Shown piece by piece: positions 8,393 through 17,428 of a stretch of 64,000 bases of DNA. The notes beneath the pieces are model-generated. The model worked only from the letters and a program-made list of their open reading frames with translations, ran no database searches and was not told where the DNA came from. The stretch comes from Jeotgalibacillus soli (GTDB lineage Bacteria; Bacillota; Bacilli; Bacillales; Jeotgalibacillaceae), in contig NZ_JXRP01000006.1 of the NCBI RefSeq assembly GCF_000829435.1, forward strand, positions 310,001 to 374,000, written 5' to 3'. Position numbers and translations under genes: made by a program. Numbering within the stretch: the stretch's first letter is position 1; each line of letters begins with the position of its first letter.

Positions 8393-9706
8393 ATGCAAAG
8401 GGAAAGCGGTCACTATACTCTCATGCAAATGCTGACATTTTTTATCCCCTTGGGTTTTTCCGCTAGTTTAACAGCAGTCACTCATTTAATTATAAATGGC
8501 ACCTTAAGCAGAGCAGATCAAGCAGAGTTTATTATTGCAAGCTATGCAGTAGCTCTTTCACTTTTTGGACTTATAGAAAGACCCGTGTTAGTGTTTCGGC
8601 AAACCTCCTCAGCTTTAGTGAAAAATAAAGCATCCTTTAAATTACTGAATACCGTGCTCATTCAAGTCATGGTGTTCATCTTTATTCTTTGTTCATTAAT
8701 TGGGTACACTCCACTAGGAGAGTACTTGTTTATCTATTTATTTAGCGCTGAGCTGGGCATGATTGCATCCATCACCTCCACCTTTAGGGTTATTACCTTT
8801 GTGATTTTCTTTTCTGGAATACGCTGCATTTATCAAGGGATTATCATTAATCAATTTGAAACAAAATGGATCACGATCGGAGTTGTTTTCCGGCTTTTTG
8901 GTATGTTCCTCGTTGCCTATTACTTTATATGGACAAACCAAGTAAATAGCAGCATCGTTGGTGCCATTATTTTTTTGACAGGGATGGCCATTGAATGCAT
9001 AGTCAGTGTCTGGCGCGGCCGCAAAATAATAAAAGAAAGTAATTCGCAGGAAAAAAATGATCTGGATCGAAAAGAAATTTTCAGATTCTACACGCCACTC
9101 GTCTTCTATTTGTCTTTTCAAACCATTGTTATTCCAGTGATCTACGCCTTTCTCGGCAATATCACCGATGTGAAGCTCGGAATTGCCTCTTTTGCAATGG
9201 CCTTTGCGATCACAAATTTGGTCTTGAGCTTTTTTATGTACACTCATCAGATCGTTCTTCAGTTCTACAATCAAAATAAAAAAGAAGTCTTGCAATGTGT
9301 AATTGTCTTCAGTATTGCTCCATCCCTTTTTCTGGGTATTTTATGCTTTACGCCTGCTGGAAGCTGGTTCATGTTAAACGTGATGGGAACAAATCCCGTA
9401 TTGGCAGAGTCCACGTTAGTTGTGTTGAAATTCTTTATTATTAAAACGTTGCTGTTTCCTTGGGTGGATTTCTTTGGCGGGTATCTGATGCTGCATAAGA
9501 ACACGAAAAGTATGGTAAAGCCTCAAGTCTATAATTTAGTCGCTGTTACGCTATGTATGGCTGTTTTGGTTTATTTCGTTCCGAATTTTAATGGCAGTAT
9601 TGGCGCTGTTGCAGCTTCTTTTGGAGAAATAATCGGTCTTATCGTAGTGATGATGGTCGTTTATAAGCTGAATAAAAAAGATTCTCTTAAAAAGCAAACA
9701 GCCTAA
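8393..9706 (+). CDS. MATE/MOP-superfamily membrane transporter-like protein
   Basis: Integral membrane protein of 437 residues with about 12 hydrophobic segments and short polar loops, the layout of the MOP (MATE / polysaccharide flippase) superfamily. I see no single diagnostic motif. The start ATG follows AAAGGAGG. It is the only secondary-transporter-like gene in the pectin block, so export or uptake of a pathway compound is possible, but no substrate can be inferred. A strong terminator follows at 9728-9775. Confidence 0.6.
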   Translation: MQRESGHYTLMQMLTFFIPLGFSASLTAVTHLIINGTLSRADQAEFIIASYAVALSLFGLIERPVLVFRQTSSALVKNKASFKLLNTVLIQVMVFIFILCSLIGYTPLGEYLFIYLFSAELGMIASITSTFRVITFVIFFSGIRCIYQGIIINQFETKWITIGVVFRLFGMFLVAYYFIWTNQVNSSIVGAIIFLTGMAIECIVSVWRGRKIIKESNSQEKNDLDRKEIFRFYTPLVFYLSFQTIVIPVIYAFLGNITDVKLGIASFAMAFAITNLVLSFFMYTHQIVLQFYNQNKKEVLQCVIVFSIAPSLFLGILCFTPAGSWFMLNVMGTNPVLAESTLVVLKFFIIKTLLFPWVDFFGGYLMLHKNTKSMVKPQVYNLVAVTLCMAVLVYFVPNFNGSIGAVAASFGEIIGLIVVMMVVYKLNKKDSLKKQTA

Positions 9707-9727
9707 CATAAACCATCTATACCGAAA

Positions 9728-9775
9728 CAAAAAGGTTGCTGCAAACGATAAAACCATTGCAACAACCTTTTTGTT
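9728..9775 (+). terminator. Rho-independent terminator after the transporter gene
   Basis: AAAAAGGTTGCTGCAA pairs with TTGCAACAACCTTTTT with one mismatch, followed by a T-rich tail. It separates the first pectin block from the two-component genes. Confidence 0.85.
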
Positions 9776-9868
9776 TGGATATAAAATAAGCGTGAAAAAG
9801 AGGATAAAACGAGTTTTTGTCTAATAACAATAGAAATACCAGTTTTTTAAGAGCGGGAAGGAAAAGAA

Positions 9869-11605
9869 ATGAAAAGAATTGTAAGCCTTTTCAATAATTT
9901 GAGTATAAAAGATAAATTTTTCACTATAACGATCTCAATCCTATCTGTGTTTTGTTTAATGAGCATTTTAATTGTCAGCTATGTGATCAATCTGTACGAA
10001 CAAAAAATTTATGAAGAATCTGCGGAAGTCTTGCATTTATCTTCAACGATATTGGAGCAGGAAATAAAAAAGGTGGAAAATATTTCATTTCAATTCAGCA
10101 CAGATAATAGAGTGCAAGAATACCTTTCTTATATAAAAGAAAATCCATTGGACTATGAATCTTATCAATATAAAATCCAATTAAGAGAGAGAATGACCAC
10201 CCTTGCAACCCAGGAACGGTATGTGGCATCAATCGAATTGATTGATGCCACAGGAGAGGAGCAGACGGTTGGTTTTAATACAAAAGTAATCAATGAAGTG
10301 GAGGATATGTTCCCAGCCCTTAATGCAGCCCGAGGTGCTAACGTGTGGTTTGGCAAAGAAGAAGAGAGTATCTTACTTTCTGCCAGACAATTAAGAGGGA
10401 AAAGTAATATAAACCTCCAGCATTATGGTTATTTAACAATTGCTCTTGATATGAACATTCTCATGCGTGAAATCTTGAATCTATCACCTAACAGAAACTT
10501 TGTTATTAGTAAAAACGGGGAAATTATTTATACTAATAACGAGTTTACTGAATATGATTTTTTGCCAGCTTCTCAAAATAATAGAGGATATGAAATTAAA
10601 ACTGTTAACAATGAAAAGCTGCTTATTACTCATTTCAATTCAAGAAACCCAGATTTGACTTATTATAATATTATTAACTTTGATGAGATTACTTCTCAAA
10701 CTGAACTATTAAGAAACTTATTAATGCTGTTATTTGTCATCACTTTTTTGTTGGCGATGTACATTAGCCGAAGAGCTGCAAGAGGTATTTCAAAGCCTCT
10801 TGAACAGCTGACAAAGAAAATGAAGAAGGTTCAAGAAGGGGATTTTGAACAGGTGGAGGGACTAAGCTCAAGTCATTTAAAGGATGAAATTGGTGTACTG
10901 CATAAAAACTTTGAAATCATGCTGAATCGGATCAATGAGTTGATTAAAGAAAATTATATGAAACAGCTTATGATTAAAGAAACCGAATACAAAGCATTGG
11001 AAGCGCAAATCAATCCTCATTTTTTATACAATACGCTCGATTCGATTAATTGGATGGCCAAGTCAAATAAACAAAAGGCAATTGCAGAGATGGTTGAATC
11101 GTTAGGAAATATGATGAGAAATATCATCAGCAAGAAAGAGCCTTTAATAACGATTAAGGAAGAATTAGAAATTGTGCATGATTATATGAGAATTCAAACC
11201 TATCGCTTCCGGAACAGATTAAACTTCACCATAAACATACTGCCCGAAATTGAAAAATGCAGTATGCCAAAACTAACGATACAGCCAATCGTTGAAAATG
11301 CCATTCAGCATGGTTTGGAAAACATGGTGACAGATTGCTATATTACTGTTTCTACACAAATAATCGGAGACGATATCGCCATTATGGTTAAGGATAATGG
11401 CGGGGGTATGGATAAAGAAACCATACATGCTGTAATGAAAGGAAATATTAAGTCAAGAAGCTCCGGGATTGGGGTTCATAACATTAACGAACGAATAAAG
11501 CTTATGTATGGAGATCAGTATGGCATTAACATTAGCAGTGAAGTAAATAAAGGAACAACAGTCACAATTTCATTACCCTTTAAACGAGGTGATCATGTTG
11601 TATAA
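9869..11605 (+). CDS. YesM-type sensor histidine kinase
   Basis: Membrane kinase of 578 residues. A first transmembrane helix spans about 20-42, an extracellular sensor region runs to about 285, and a second helix (RNLLMLLFVITFLLAMYI) follows. After a HAMP linker comes the LytS/YesM-type phosphoacceptor motif INPHFLYNTLDSINW (His384 from this start) and an ATPase domain with DNGGGM and SSGIGVHNINERI. It pairs with the response regulator that overlaps its 3' end. Position within a pectin/rhamnogalacturonan locus parallels YesMN of B. subtilis, so sensing of a pectin-derived sugar is inferred. Confidence 0.9.
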   Translation: MKRIVSLFNNLSIKDKFFTITISILSVFCLMSILIVSYVINLYEQKIYEESAEVLHLSSTILEQEIKKVENISFQFSTDNRVQEYLSYIKENPLDYESYQYKIQLRERMTTLATQERYVASIELIDATGEEQTVGFNTKVINEVEDMFPALNAARGANVWFGKEEESILLSARQLRGKSNINLQHYGYLTIALDMNILMREILNLSPNRNFVISKNGEIIYTNNEFTEYDFLPASQNNRGYEIKTVNNEKLLITHFNSRNPDLTYYNIINFDEITSQTELLRNLLMLLFVITFLLAMYISRRAARGISKPLEQLTKKMKKVQEGDFEQVEGLSSSHLKDEIGVLHKNFEIMLNRINELIKENYMKQLMIKETEYKALEAQINPHFLYNTLDSINWMAKSNKQKAIAEMVESLGNMMRNIISKKEPLITIKEELEIVHDYMRIQTYRFRNRLNFTINILPEIEKCSMPKLTIQPIVENAIQHGLENMVTDCYITVSTQIIGDDIAIMVKDNGGGMDKETIHAVMKGNIKSRSSGIGVHNINERIKLMYGDQYGINISSEVNKGTTVTISLPFKRGDHVV

Positions 11606-13169
11606 AGTCCTGTTAGCAGATGATGAAATTATGATTTTAGAAGGCATCGCGTCTATTGTAGACTGGAATCGGTGCGGTACTGAACTGATTGCGACTGCAC
11701 ATAATGGACAGATGGCCTTTGATAAAATCCAGCTGGAAAAACCGGATATTGTGATTTGTGATATTAAAATGCCTGGCATGACCGGGCTTGAATTAATTGA
11801 AAACGTAAACGAACTAAATCCTGAAATAAAATTTATTATTATCTCTGGTTTTGATGATTTTGGCTATGCCAAAATGGCAATGAGGTATGGAGTAAACCAT
11901 TATTTGCTGAAGCCTTGCAATGAAACTAAAATTGAGGAAGCATTATTACAGGTCACAGGTGATCTCGATAAAAAGAATCAGAAGGACAAATTTATTCAAA
12001 CAATTAGAGATGATTTAGCAAGCGTGATGCCAAAAGCGAAAGAACAATTTTTAAAAGAATATATAACGAATAAAACCTACGGTATACGAGAATGGGAGTA
12101 TTACAGCAAGCTGTTTGGAATCGATGCAGCTGGCAAGAAATTTAGATTAATTGTCGTAATGATTGATGACCAGCATGATTTTGAACAGGTTTTTGTCTTA
12201 AAAGAAATTGGATCACGCATCATGGAAGAGTATAACAAGCTTTATTTAAGCACAACCATTGGAGAACGTATCGTATTATTAATTGAAGATGTCCCTGATA
12301 AAGAGTTAATAGAGAAGCTGGAGGACATCAGAAAATCATTCGAGGGTTATTATGCATCGGAAACCACCACCGCAGTAAGCAATTCGGGAACAATTGACCA
12401 TCTGAGAATCCTCTATAATGAAACGCTGGAATGCTTAACTCATCGCTTTTATTTAGGGGCCGGGAGCATTATTACGACAAGTGATATTAATAGCTGTGAA
12501 GTTAGCTCCGAAAATTTCCAGTTTGATCATGAAAATTTAATCATGGCTGTGAGAGGCGGTAACTATAACGATGTGAAGCAGTACCTGAATGAATTTTTTG
12601 TCACAATGAAAAGAGAGAAGTACGAAGAGAGTTTAGCAAAATTGTATTCAATGGAGCTTTTTTTAACGATTATCAGACAAGCAAAAAAGGAAAAGATGAA
12701 TGCTTTGTTTCAGCAGATTGGGCATATTCAAACACTGGATACACTAGATCAGATTCAGGAGTTTATCACTAGTATTTCCGAGGAAATGACAGAATACATT
12801 TATAAGGGTACGAAGCAAACACAAAGTACCATTATTAAGAATGTGATTCAGTATGTTGAAGAGAATCTATCAAAACAATCGCTGTCCTTATCAAAGATAT
12901 CAAATGAAATTTTTTATATGAATACAGACTATTTGGGGAAACTGTTTAAAAAAGAAACCGGTGAAAAGTTTTCTGCATTCCTTGTTAAGCTCCGTGTTTT
13001 AAAGGCAATTGAATTGATGGAGAATATGGACGAGGTTAAAGTTTTTGAAGTGGCGGATCAAGTAGGCTTTGGAGATAATTCGCGATACTTCAGTCAGGTG
13101 TTTAAAAAATATACAGGCTATACCCCGTCAGAATTTCTGGAGCATAAGGACAAGAGAAATTTTGGATGA
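11595..13169 (+). CDS. YesN-type response regulator with AraC DNA-binding domain
   Basis: Receiver domain at 1-120 with LLADDE, the phosphoacceptor Asp56 in VICDIKMPG and the conserved Lys in LLKPCNE; a long middle region; and an AraC double helix-turn-helix over the last 100 residues ending GFGDNSRYFSQVFKKYTGYTPSEF. ATG 11595 is chosen over GTG 11589 because GAGGTGAT directly precedes it. It overlaps the kinase gene by 11 nt, so the two are translationally coupled. Its likely targets are the ABC importer and GH105 genes downstream. Confidence 0.9.
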   Translation: MLYKVLLADDEIMILEGIASIVDWNRCGTELIATAHNGQMAFDKIQLEKPDIVICDIKMPGMTGLELIENVNELNPEIKFIIISGFDDFGYAKMAMRYGVNHYLLKPCNETKIEEALLQVTGDLDKKNQKDKFIQTIRDDLASVMPKAKEQFLKEYITNKTYGIREWEYYSKLFGIDAAGKKFRLIVVMIDDQHDFEQVFVLKEIGSRIMEEYNKLYLSTTIGERIVLLIEDVPDKELIEKLEDIRKSFEGYYASETTTAVSNSGTIDHLRILYNETLECLTHRFYLGAGSIITTSDINSCEVSSENFQFDHENLIMAVRGGNYNDVKQYLNEFFVTMKREKYEESLAKLYSMELFLTIIRQAKKEKMNALFQQIGHIQTLDTLDQIQEFITSISEEMTEYIYKGTKQTQSTIIKNVIQYVEENLSKQSLSLSKISNEIFYMNTDYLGKLFKKETGEKFSAFLVKLRVLKAIELMENMDEVKVFEVADQVGFGDNSRYFSQVFKKYTGYTPSEFLEHKDKRNFG

Positions 13170-13217
13170 AAAGCTGTGATATGCAACCGTATATTTGTTT
13201 GCATATTACAGCTTTTT
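13169..13217 (+). terminator. Terminator after the two-component operon
   Basis: AAAAGCTGTGATATGCAA (13169-13186) pairs with TTGCATATTACAGCTTTT (13199-13216) with one G-T pair, followed by TTGTATAAAAAA. Confidence 0.8.
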
Positions 13218-13276
13218 GTATAAAAAAATAAAAAACCAGAAAATTATAAATTTTCTTTACGATAATCAAAAAAGGA

Positions 13277-13305
13277 TTGATGTTAAAAGAGAATAAAGGT
13301 AGAAT
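13277..13305 (+). promoter_or_regulatory. SigmaA-type promoter of uxaC
   Basis: TTGATG (13277-13282), a 17-nt spacer and TAGAAT (13300-13305). The operator at 13317-13338 would lie over the first transcribed bases, a normal position for LacI-type repression. Confidence 0.65.
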
Positions 13306-13316
13306 AAACTTACAAT

Positions 13317-13338
13317 AAAATGTTCACGTTAACATTTT
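13317..13338. promoter_or_regulatory. LacI-type (ExuR/KdgR) operator before uxaC
   Basis: 22-nt palindrome with one mismatch; the core AATGTTCACGTTAACATT (13319-13336) is identical to the core in the kduI-ogl gap. It lies just downstream of the predicted uxaC promoter. Confidence 0.75.
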
Positions 13339-13371
13339 GATTAACATTAAATAAATAAGGAAGATGGTGAA

Positions 13372-14820
13372 ATGATGAAGCCGTTTATGGACCAAGATTT
13401 TTTATTGAAAAATGAAACTGCCGTTCATTTATTTCATGATTACGCGAAAGAAATGCCGATTATCGACTACCATTGTCATTTAAGCCCAAAGGAAATCTAT
13501 GAAAATAAAAAATTCAAAAACATAACAGAAGCCTGGCTGTACGGTGATCACTATAAATGGAGAGTCATGAGGGCCAATGGTGTAGCGGAGGAGCTTGTAA
13601 CAGGAGCTGCTGATGATTATGACAAGTTTGCCGCCTGGGCAAAGACAGTCCCAGCAACGATTGGTAACCCGCTTTATAACTGGACGCATCTGGAGCTGCA
13701 ACGCTATTTCGGCATATATGAACTTTTGAATGAGCAAAGTGCACCAGAGATTTGGGAAAAAACAAATGCTTTACTAGAGGGAGAAGATTTTGGTGTTAGG
13801 CAGCTCATTGAAAAATCAAAGGTAAAGGTCGTTTGTACGACGGATGATCCCGTTGATTCATTGGAATACCATTTATTATTACAGAAAGAGAAAGATTTTC
13901 ATGTTAGTATCCTTCCAGGGTTTCGTCCAGATAAAGGTCTGGAAATTAATCGGGACACCTATCTTGAATGGGTGGGGAATTTAGAGAAAGCAACGGAACT
14001 GTCTATAGCATCCTATGATCATTTCTTGCAGGCGCTTGAAACAAGGGTGAGATTCTTTCACTCAGTTGGAGGAAGGGTATCAGATCATGCGTTAGATGTA
14101 ATGGTGTACGAGGAAGCAACAAAAGAAGAGACAGCAGGAATTTTTGCTGAAAGATTAAAAGGGAAAAAAGTTTCTTTAGAAGATGAGAAGAAATACAAAA
14201 CATACACGCTGAAGTTTCTTTGCAGCTTATATACAGAGCTGGACTGGGCGATGCAATTTCACATCAACGCCCTTCGAAATAATAATACAAAAATGTTTGA
14301 GAAGCTAGGGCCTGATACCGGCTATGATTCGATGAATGATGATGATATTTCAAAGCCGCTTAATCGTCTATTAGACTCCTTAGCGCGTGAAAATGCACTT
14401 CCTAAAACTATTTTATACTCGTTAAATCCAAATGATAATTACATTATTGCAACAGCCATTGGCAATTTTCAGGACGGCATGACACCGGGAAAAATGCAAT
14501 TCGGAACCTCATGGTGGTTTAATGACACGAAGGACGGCATGCTCGAACAAATGAAAGCCTTGTCTAATGTAGGGCTATTTAGCAGATTCATTGGCATGCT
14601 GACGGATTCAAGAAGCTTCCTTTCCTACACAAGGCATGAATATTTCAGAAGACTCATTTGTAATTTAATTGGAGAATGGGTGGAAGACGGAGAGGTGCCG
14701 AACGATCTCCCATTACTGGGGCAAATTGTACAGGATATTTCCTATAATAATGCGAAGAATTATTTTCAGTTTGAGGCACTGGAGAAGGATAGGAAAACAA
14801 ATTTAATAAGTCTTTTATAA
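13372..14820 (+). CDS. uxaC: Uronate isomerase (UxaC)
   Basis: Amidohydrolase-fold isomerase of 482 residues that converts D-galacturonate to tagaturonate (and glucuronate to fructuronate). Clear family marks are DYHCHLSPKEIYENKKF near residue 34, VVCTTDDPVDSLEYH, MQFHINALRNNNTKMFEKLGPDTGYDS and GMLTDSRSFLSYTRHEYFRRLIC. ATG 13372 is followed directly by a second ATG at 13375; either could be used. It heads the saturated-galacturonate branch with uxaB and uxaA, with the LacI regulator between. Confidence 0.97.
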   Translation: MMKPFMDQDFLLKNETAVHLFHDYAKEMPIIDYHCHLSPKEIYENKKFKNITEAWLYGDHYKWRVMRANGVAEELVTGAADDYDKFAAWAKTVPATIGNPLYNWTHLELQRYFGIYELLNEQSAPEIWEKTNALLEGEDFGVRQLIEKSKVKVVCTTDDPVDSLEYHLLLQKEKDFHVSILPGFRPDKGLEINRDTYLEWVGNLEKATELSIASYDHFLQALETRVRFFHSVGGRVSDHALDVMVYEEATKEETAGIFAERLKGKKVSLEDEKKYKTYTLKFLCSLYTELDWAMQFHINALRNNNTKMFEKLGPDTGYDSMNDDDISKPLNRLLDSLARENALPKTILYSLNPNDNYIIATAIGNFQDGMTPGKMQFGTSWWFNDTKDGMLEQMKALSNVGLFSRFIGMLTDSRSFLSYTRHEYFRRLICNLIGEWVEDGEVPNDLPLLGQIVQDISYNNAKNYFQFEALEKDRKTNLISLL

Positions 14821-14868
14821 CTATGATATTCTAGTAGCAAGACGATGCAAGCAAAGGACGGTAAGGAC

Positions 14869-15882
14869 ATGGTAACGATCAAGGACATTGCAAAATTAGC
14901 AAATGTATCCCATACAACGGTATCCAGAGCGTTAAATAACAGCCCGTTAATTAAAGAGCCTACGAAACGAAAAATTCTTGATATTGCTTCGCAGCTTAAT
15001 TACACGCCTAATTACAATGCGAAAAGCTTGGTCATGCAAAAATCGCACACGATCGGTCTTTTCTTTTCAACCATCAGTGACGGGACCTCGACAAGCTTCT
15101 TAGCGGATGCGATAAAAGGCGTTAACAGTGTCATTAGTGAAGACTATAATTTGTTCGTTCGTGGAATTGATGACTATGAGGATTTCTCCTCCATTAACAG
15201 CAAAAGATATGACGGAATCATTTTAATGAGTCAAAGCGATGCAGATAATGCTTTTATTTATCATGTACGTGAAAAAAATATTCCGCTTGTCGTATTGAAT
15301 CGACAATTAGAGGACCGTACCATCATTAATATTTTATCCAATGATCGTGAGGGTTCCCATCATGCGGTTAACTATTTAATTAAATGCGGTCATCAAAAAA
15401 TAGCCATTATTGAAGGGAAAGAAGAATTTAAATCCTCTCATGAACGGAAAAATGGATATTTGTCGGCTCTGATTGAAAAAAATATTCCGATTCATCATGA
15501 ATATAGCGAAAAAGGAAACTATGAGATGCAGGGCGGGTATACCGCAATGGAGAAGCTTTTGTCTCTTGAAAAACCACCAACAGCTGTTTTTTGCTCAAAT
15601 GATGACATGGCAATTGGTGCAATGAATGCAATATTTGCAAAAGGGCTCAGTGTTCCACATGACATTTCGGTCATTGGCTTTGACGATATTGGCTTTGCGA
15701 AGTATACAACGCCCAGACTGACAACAGTTAAAAGGCCGATGGAGGAAATCAGCATCCAGGGAGCAAAAAGTATCCTGTCATTGATGAGTCAGCAAGAGGA
15801 TCAAGGTGGAAATCACTTCGAAAACACCGAACTGATCATAAGGGACTCAGTTAGAGCGCTTAATGATTCTTCTCCCGTTTAA
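14869..15882 (+). CDS. LacI-family transcriptional regulator, probable ExuR/KdgR
   Basis: LacI-type repressor of 337 residues. The N-terminal helix-turn-helix reads VTIKDIAKLANVSHTTVSRALNNS; the periplasmic-binding-like effector domain follows with FCSNDDMAIGAMNAI and ISVIGFDDIGFAKYTTPRLTTV. ATG 14869 is preferred to 14845 because AAAGGA stands 10 nt before it and the protein then begins as family members do. It sits between uxaC and uxaB, as ExuR is encoded within the exu locus of B. subtilis. Three matching palindromes in this window are its probable targets; a keto-deoxy or uronate effector is inferred. Confidence 0.88.
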   Translation: MVTIKDIAKLANVSHTTVSRALNNSPLIKEPTKRKILDIASQLNYTPNYNAKSLVMQKSHTIGLFFSTISDGTSTSFLADAIKGVNSVISEDYNLFVRGIDDYEDFSSINSKRYDGIILMSQSDADNAFIYHVREKNIPLVVLNRQLEDRTIINILSNDREGSHHAVNYLIKCGHQKIAIIEGKEEFKSSHERKNGYLSALIEKNIPIHHEYSEKGNYEMQGGYTAMEKLLSLEKPPTAVFCSNDDMAIGAMNAIFAKGLSVPHDISVIGFDDIGFAKYTTPRLTTVKRPMEEISIQGAKSILSLMSQQEDQGGNHFENTELIIRDSVRALNDSSPV

Positions 15883-15911
15883 TTCATAAACGGGTAGTCG
15901 TTTTAAGTAAA

Positions 15912-15929
15912 AATGTTAACGTGTGCATT
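15912..15929. promoter_or_regulatory. LacI-type operator in the uxaB leader
   Basis: AATGTTAACGTGTGCATT is an imperfect palindrome whose reverse complement matches the core sites at 2092 and 13319 at most positions. It ends 20 nt before the uxaB start, so it would act from within the leader or from just below an unrecognised promoter. Confidence 0.6.
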
Positions 15930-15948
15930 ATGTGGAAGGAGCGCTGTT

Positions 15949-17415
15949 ATGAAGACACTTTCAAAAGATATTTATCAACAATATAAGCAATATCCGGAAA
16001 AAATCCTGCAATTTGGAGAAGGGAATTTTTTAAGGGCATTTGTTGATTGGCAGATTGAAGTCCTTAATAAAAAAACAAGCTTTAATGGAAGTGTTGTCAT
16101 CGTTCAGCCTCGCGGGAGTGAAAAAATTCACCGTTTAAATAAACAGAATGGATTATATACTCTCTACCAGCAAGGAGTAAAGGATGGCAAGGAGGTAAAC
16201 GAGCATAATGTGATCAACTCCATTAGCCGGGGAATCGACATTTTCGCAAACTACGAGGATTATATAGATCTCGCAGGAAAAGAGGAACTGCGTTTTATCG
16301 TGTCCAACACGACGGAAGCAGGAATTGCCTTTGACCCGAGCGACAGGCTGGAGGATCGGCCGCAAAAGAGCTTTCCGGGCAAGCTGTCGGCTTTTCTTTA
16401 TTACCGCTTTAAGAAGTTCAATGGAGATACAAGCAAAGGATGCATCATCATTCCCTGTGAACTCATTGAAGAAAACGGCAAAAGGCTAAAGGAAATAGTT
16501 CTGCAATATGCAGATTTATGGGAAGTGGAAAGTGAATTTGTTGACTGGATTCATCAAGCAAATACCTTTTGCTGCAGCTTGGTAGACCGTATCGTACCGG
16601 GATTTCCGAAAAATTCCATTGATGAGATAACAAAGGAACTTGGATACATGGATCAACTTGTGGTTGTAGGTGAGCAATATCACCTTTGGGTCATTCAGGG
16701 TCCGAAATGGATCAAAAACGAATTGCCGGTTGAAGGTGCAGGACTGAATACATTCTTTGTCGATGATCTCACGCCATACAGGACCAGAAAAGTAAAGATC
16801 TTAAATGGAGCCCATACCTCCATGGCCGCTGTTTCTTATTTATATGGACTGAATACAGTAGGAGAAACCGTGAATCATGAAATAGTGGGGACATTCATAA
16901 AGGAGCTCATTGAAGAGGAAATAATTCCGACCATTGCAATGTCGTCTGAAGAGCTGACATTATATGCTGCTGAGGTGTTGGACCGCTTTAGAAACCCATA
17001 TATTCACCATTATTTGATGAGTATTGCACTAAACGGCGTATCAAAGTTTAAAACGAGAAACTTACCTTCATTACTTGAATATGTCGATGTAAAAGGAAAA
17101 TTGCCAACAAAACTTGTTTTTACACTGAGCGCATTAATTGCATTTTATAAAGGAAAAAGAGGCGAGGAAGAAATTAACCTGGAGGATCATCCAGTTGTTC
17201 TTAGCGTACTTAAAGATCGTTGGGAGAACTGCGATGGTACGCGGGAAGGCTATAGCCAGCTGTCTTTTTCCGTACTCGGTGATGAAGAGCTTTGGGGGAC
17301 GGACCTGAATTTGATCGCTGGATTAACGGATACGGTTGCAGATTACCTGGAGCGTATTGAAAAAAATGGAATGAAGGCGGCGCTGGATGGGTTATCGACA
17401 TCGCTCATTAAATAA
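15949..17415 (+). CDS. uxaB: Altronate oxidoreductase / tagaturonate reductase (UxaB)
   Basis: NAD-dependent member of the mannitol dehydrogenase family, 488 residues, reducing tagaturonate to altronate. The nucleotide-binding start reads QFGEGNFLRAFVDWQIEVLN, and the active-site region KVKILNGAHTSMAAVSYLYG with its Lys, Asn and His is intact. An in-frame ATG at 15913 lies inside the operator; ATG 15949 is chosen because GGAAGGA (15934-15940) precedes it and homologues start there. uxaA follows 13 nt after the stop. Confidence 0.93.
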   Translation: MKTLSKDIYQQYKQYPEKILQFGEGNFLRAFVDWQIEVLNKKTSFNGSVVIVQPRGSEKIHRLNKQNGLYTLYQQGVKDGKEVNEHNVINSISRGIDIFANYEDYIDLAGKEELRFIVSNTTEAGIAFDPSDRLEDRPQKSFPGKLSAFLYYRFKKFNGDTSKGCIIIPCELIEENGKRLKEIVLQYADLWEVESEFVDWIHQANTFCCSLVDRIVPGFPKNSIDEITKELGYMDQLVVVGEQYHLWVIQGPKWIKNELPVEGAGLNTFFVDDLTPYRTRKVKILNGAHTSMAAVSYLYGLNTVGETVNHEIVGTFIKELIEEEIIPTIAMSSEELTLYAAEVLDRFRNPYIHHYLMSIALNGVSKFKTRNLPSLLEYVDVKGKLPTKLVFTLSALIAFYKGKRGEEEINLEDHPVVLSVLKDRWENCDGTREGYSQLSFSVLGDEELWGTDLNLIAGLTDTVADYLERIEKNGMKAALDGLSTSLIK

Positions 17416-17428
17416 GGAGGAGATTTTC

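Noticed and set aside
9271-9504. Reverse frames within the MATE-like gene
   Set aside because: Antisense shadows without RBS or coherent composition.
2092-13336. Reading the shared palindromes as CcpA cre sites
   Set aside because: They lack the TGNAANCGNTNNCA spacing; the GTTAACGTTAAC-type core fits a LacI-family uronate regulator better. The real cre-like site is at 20,944-20,959.
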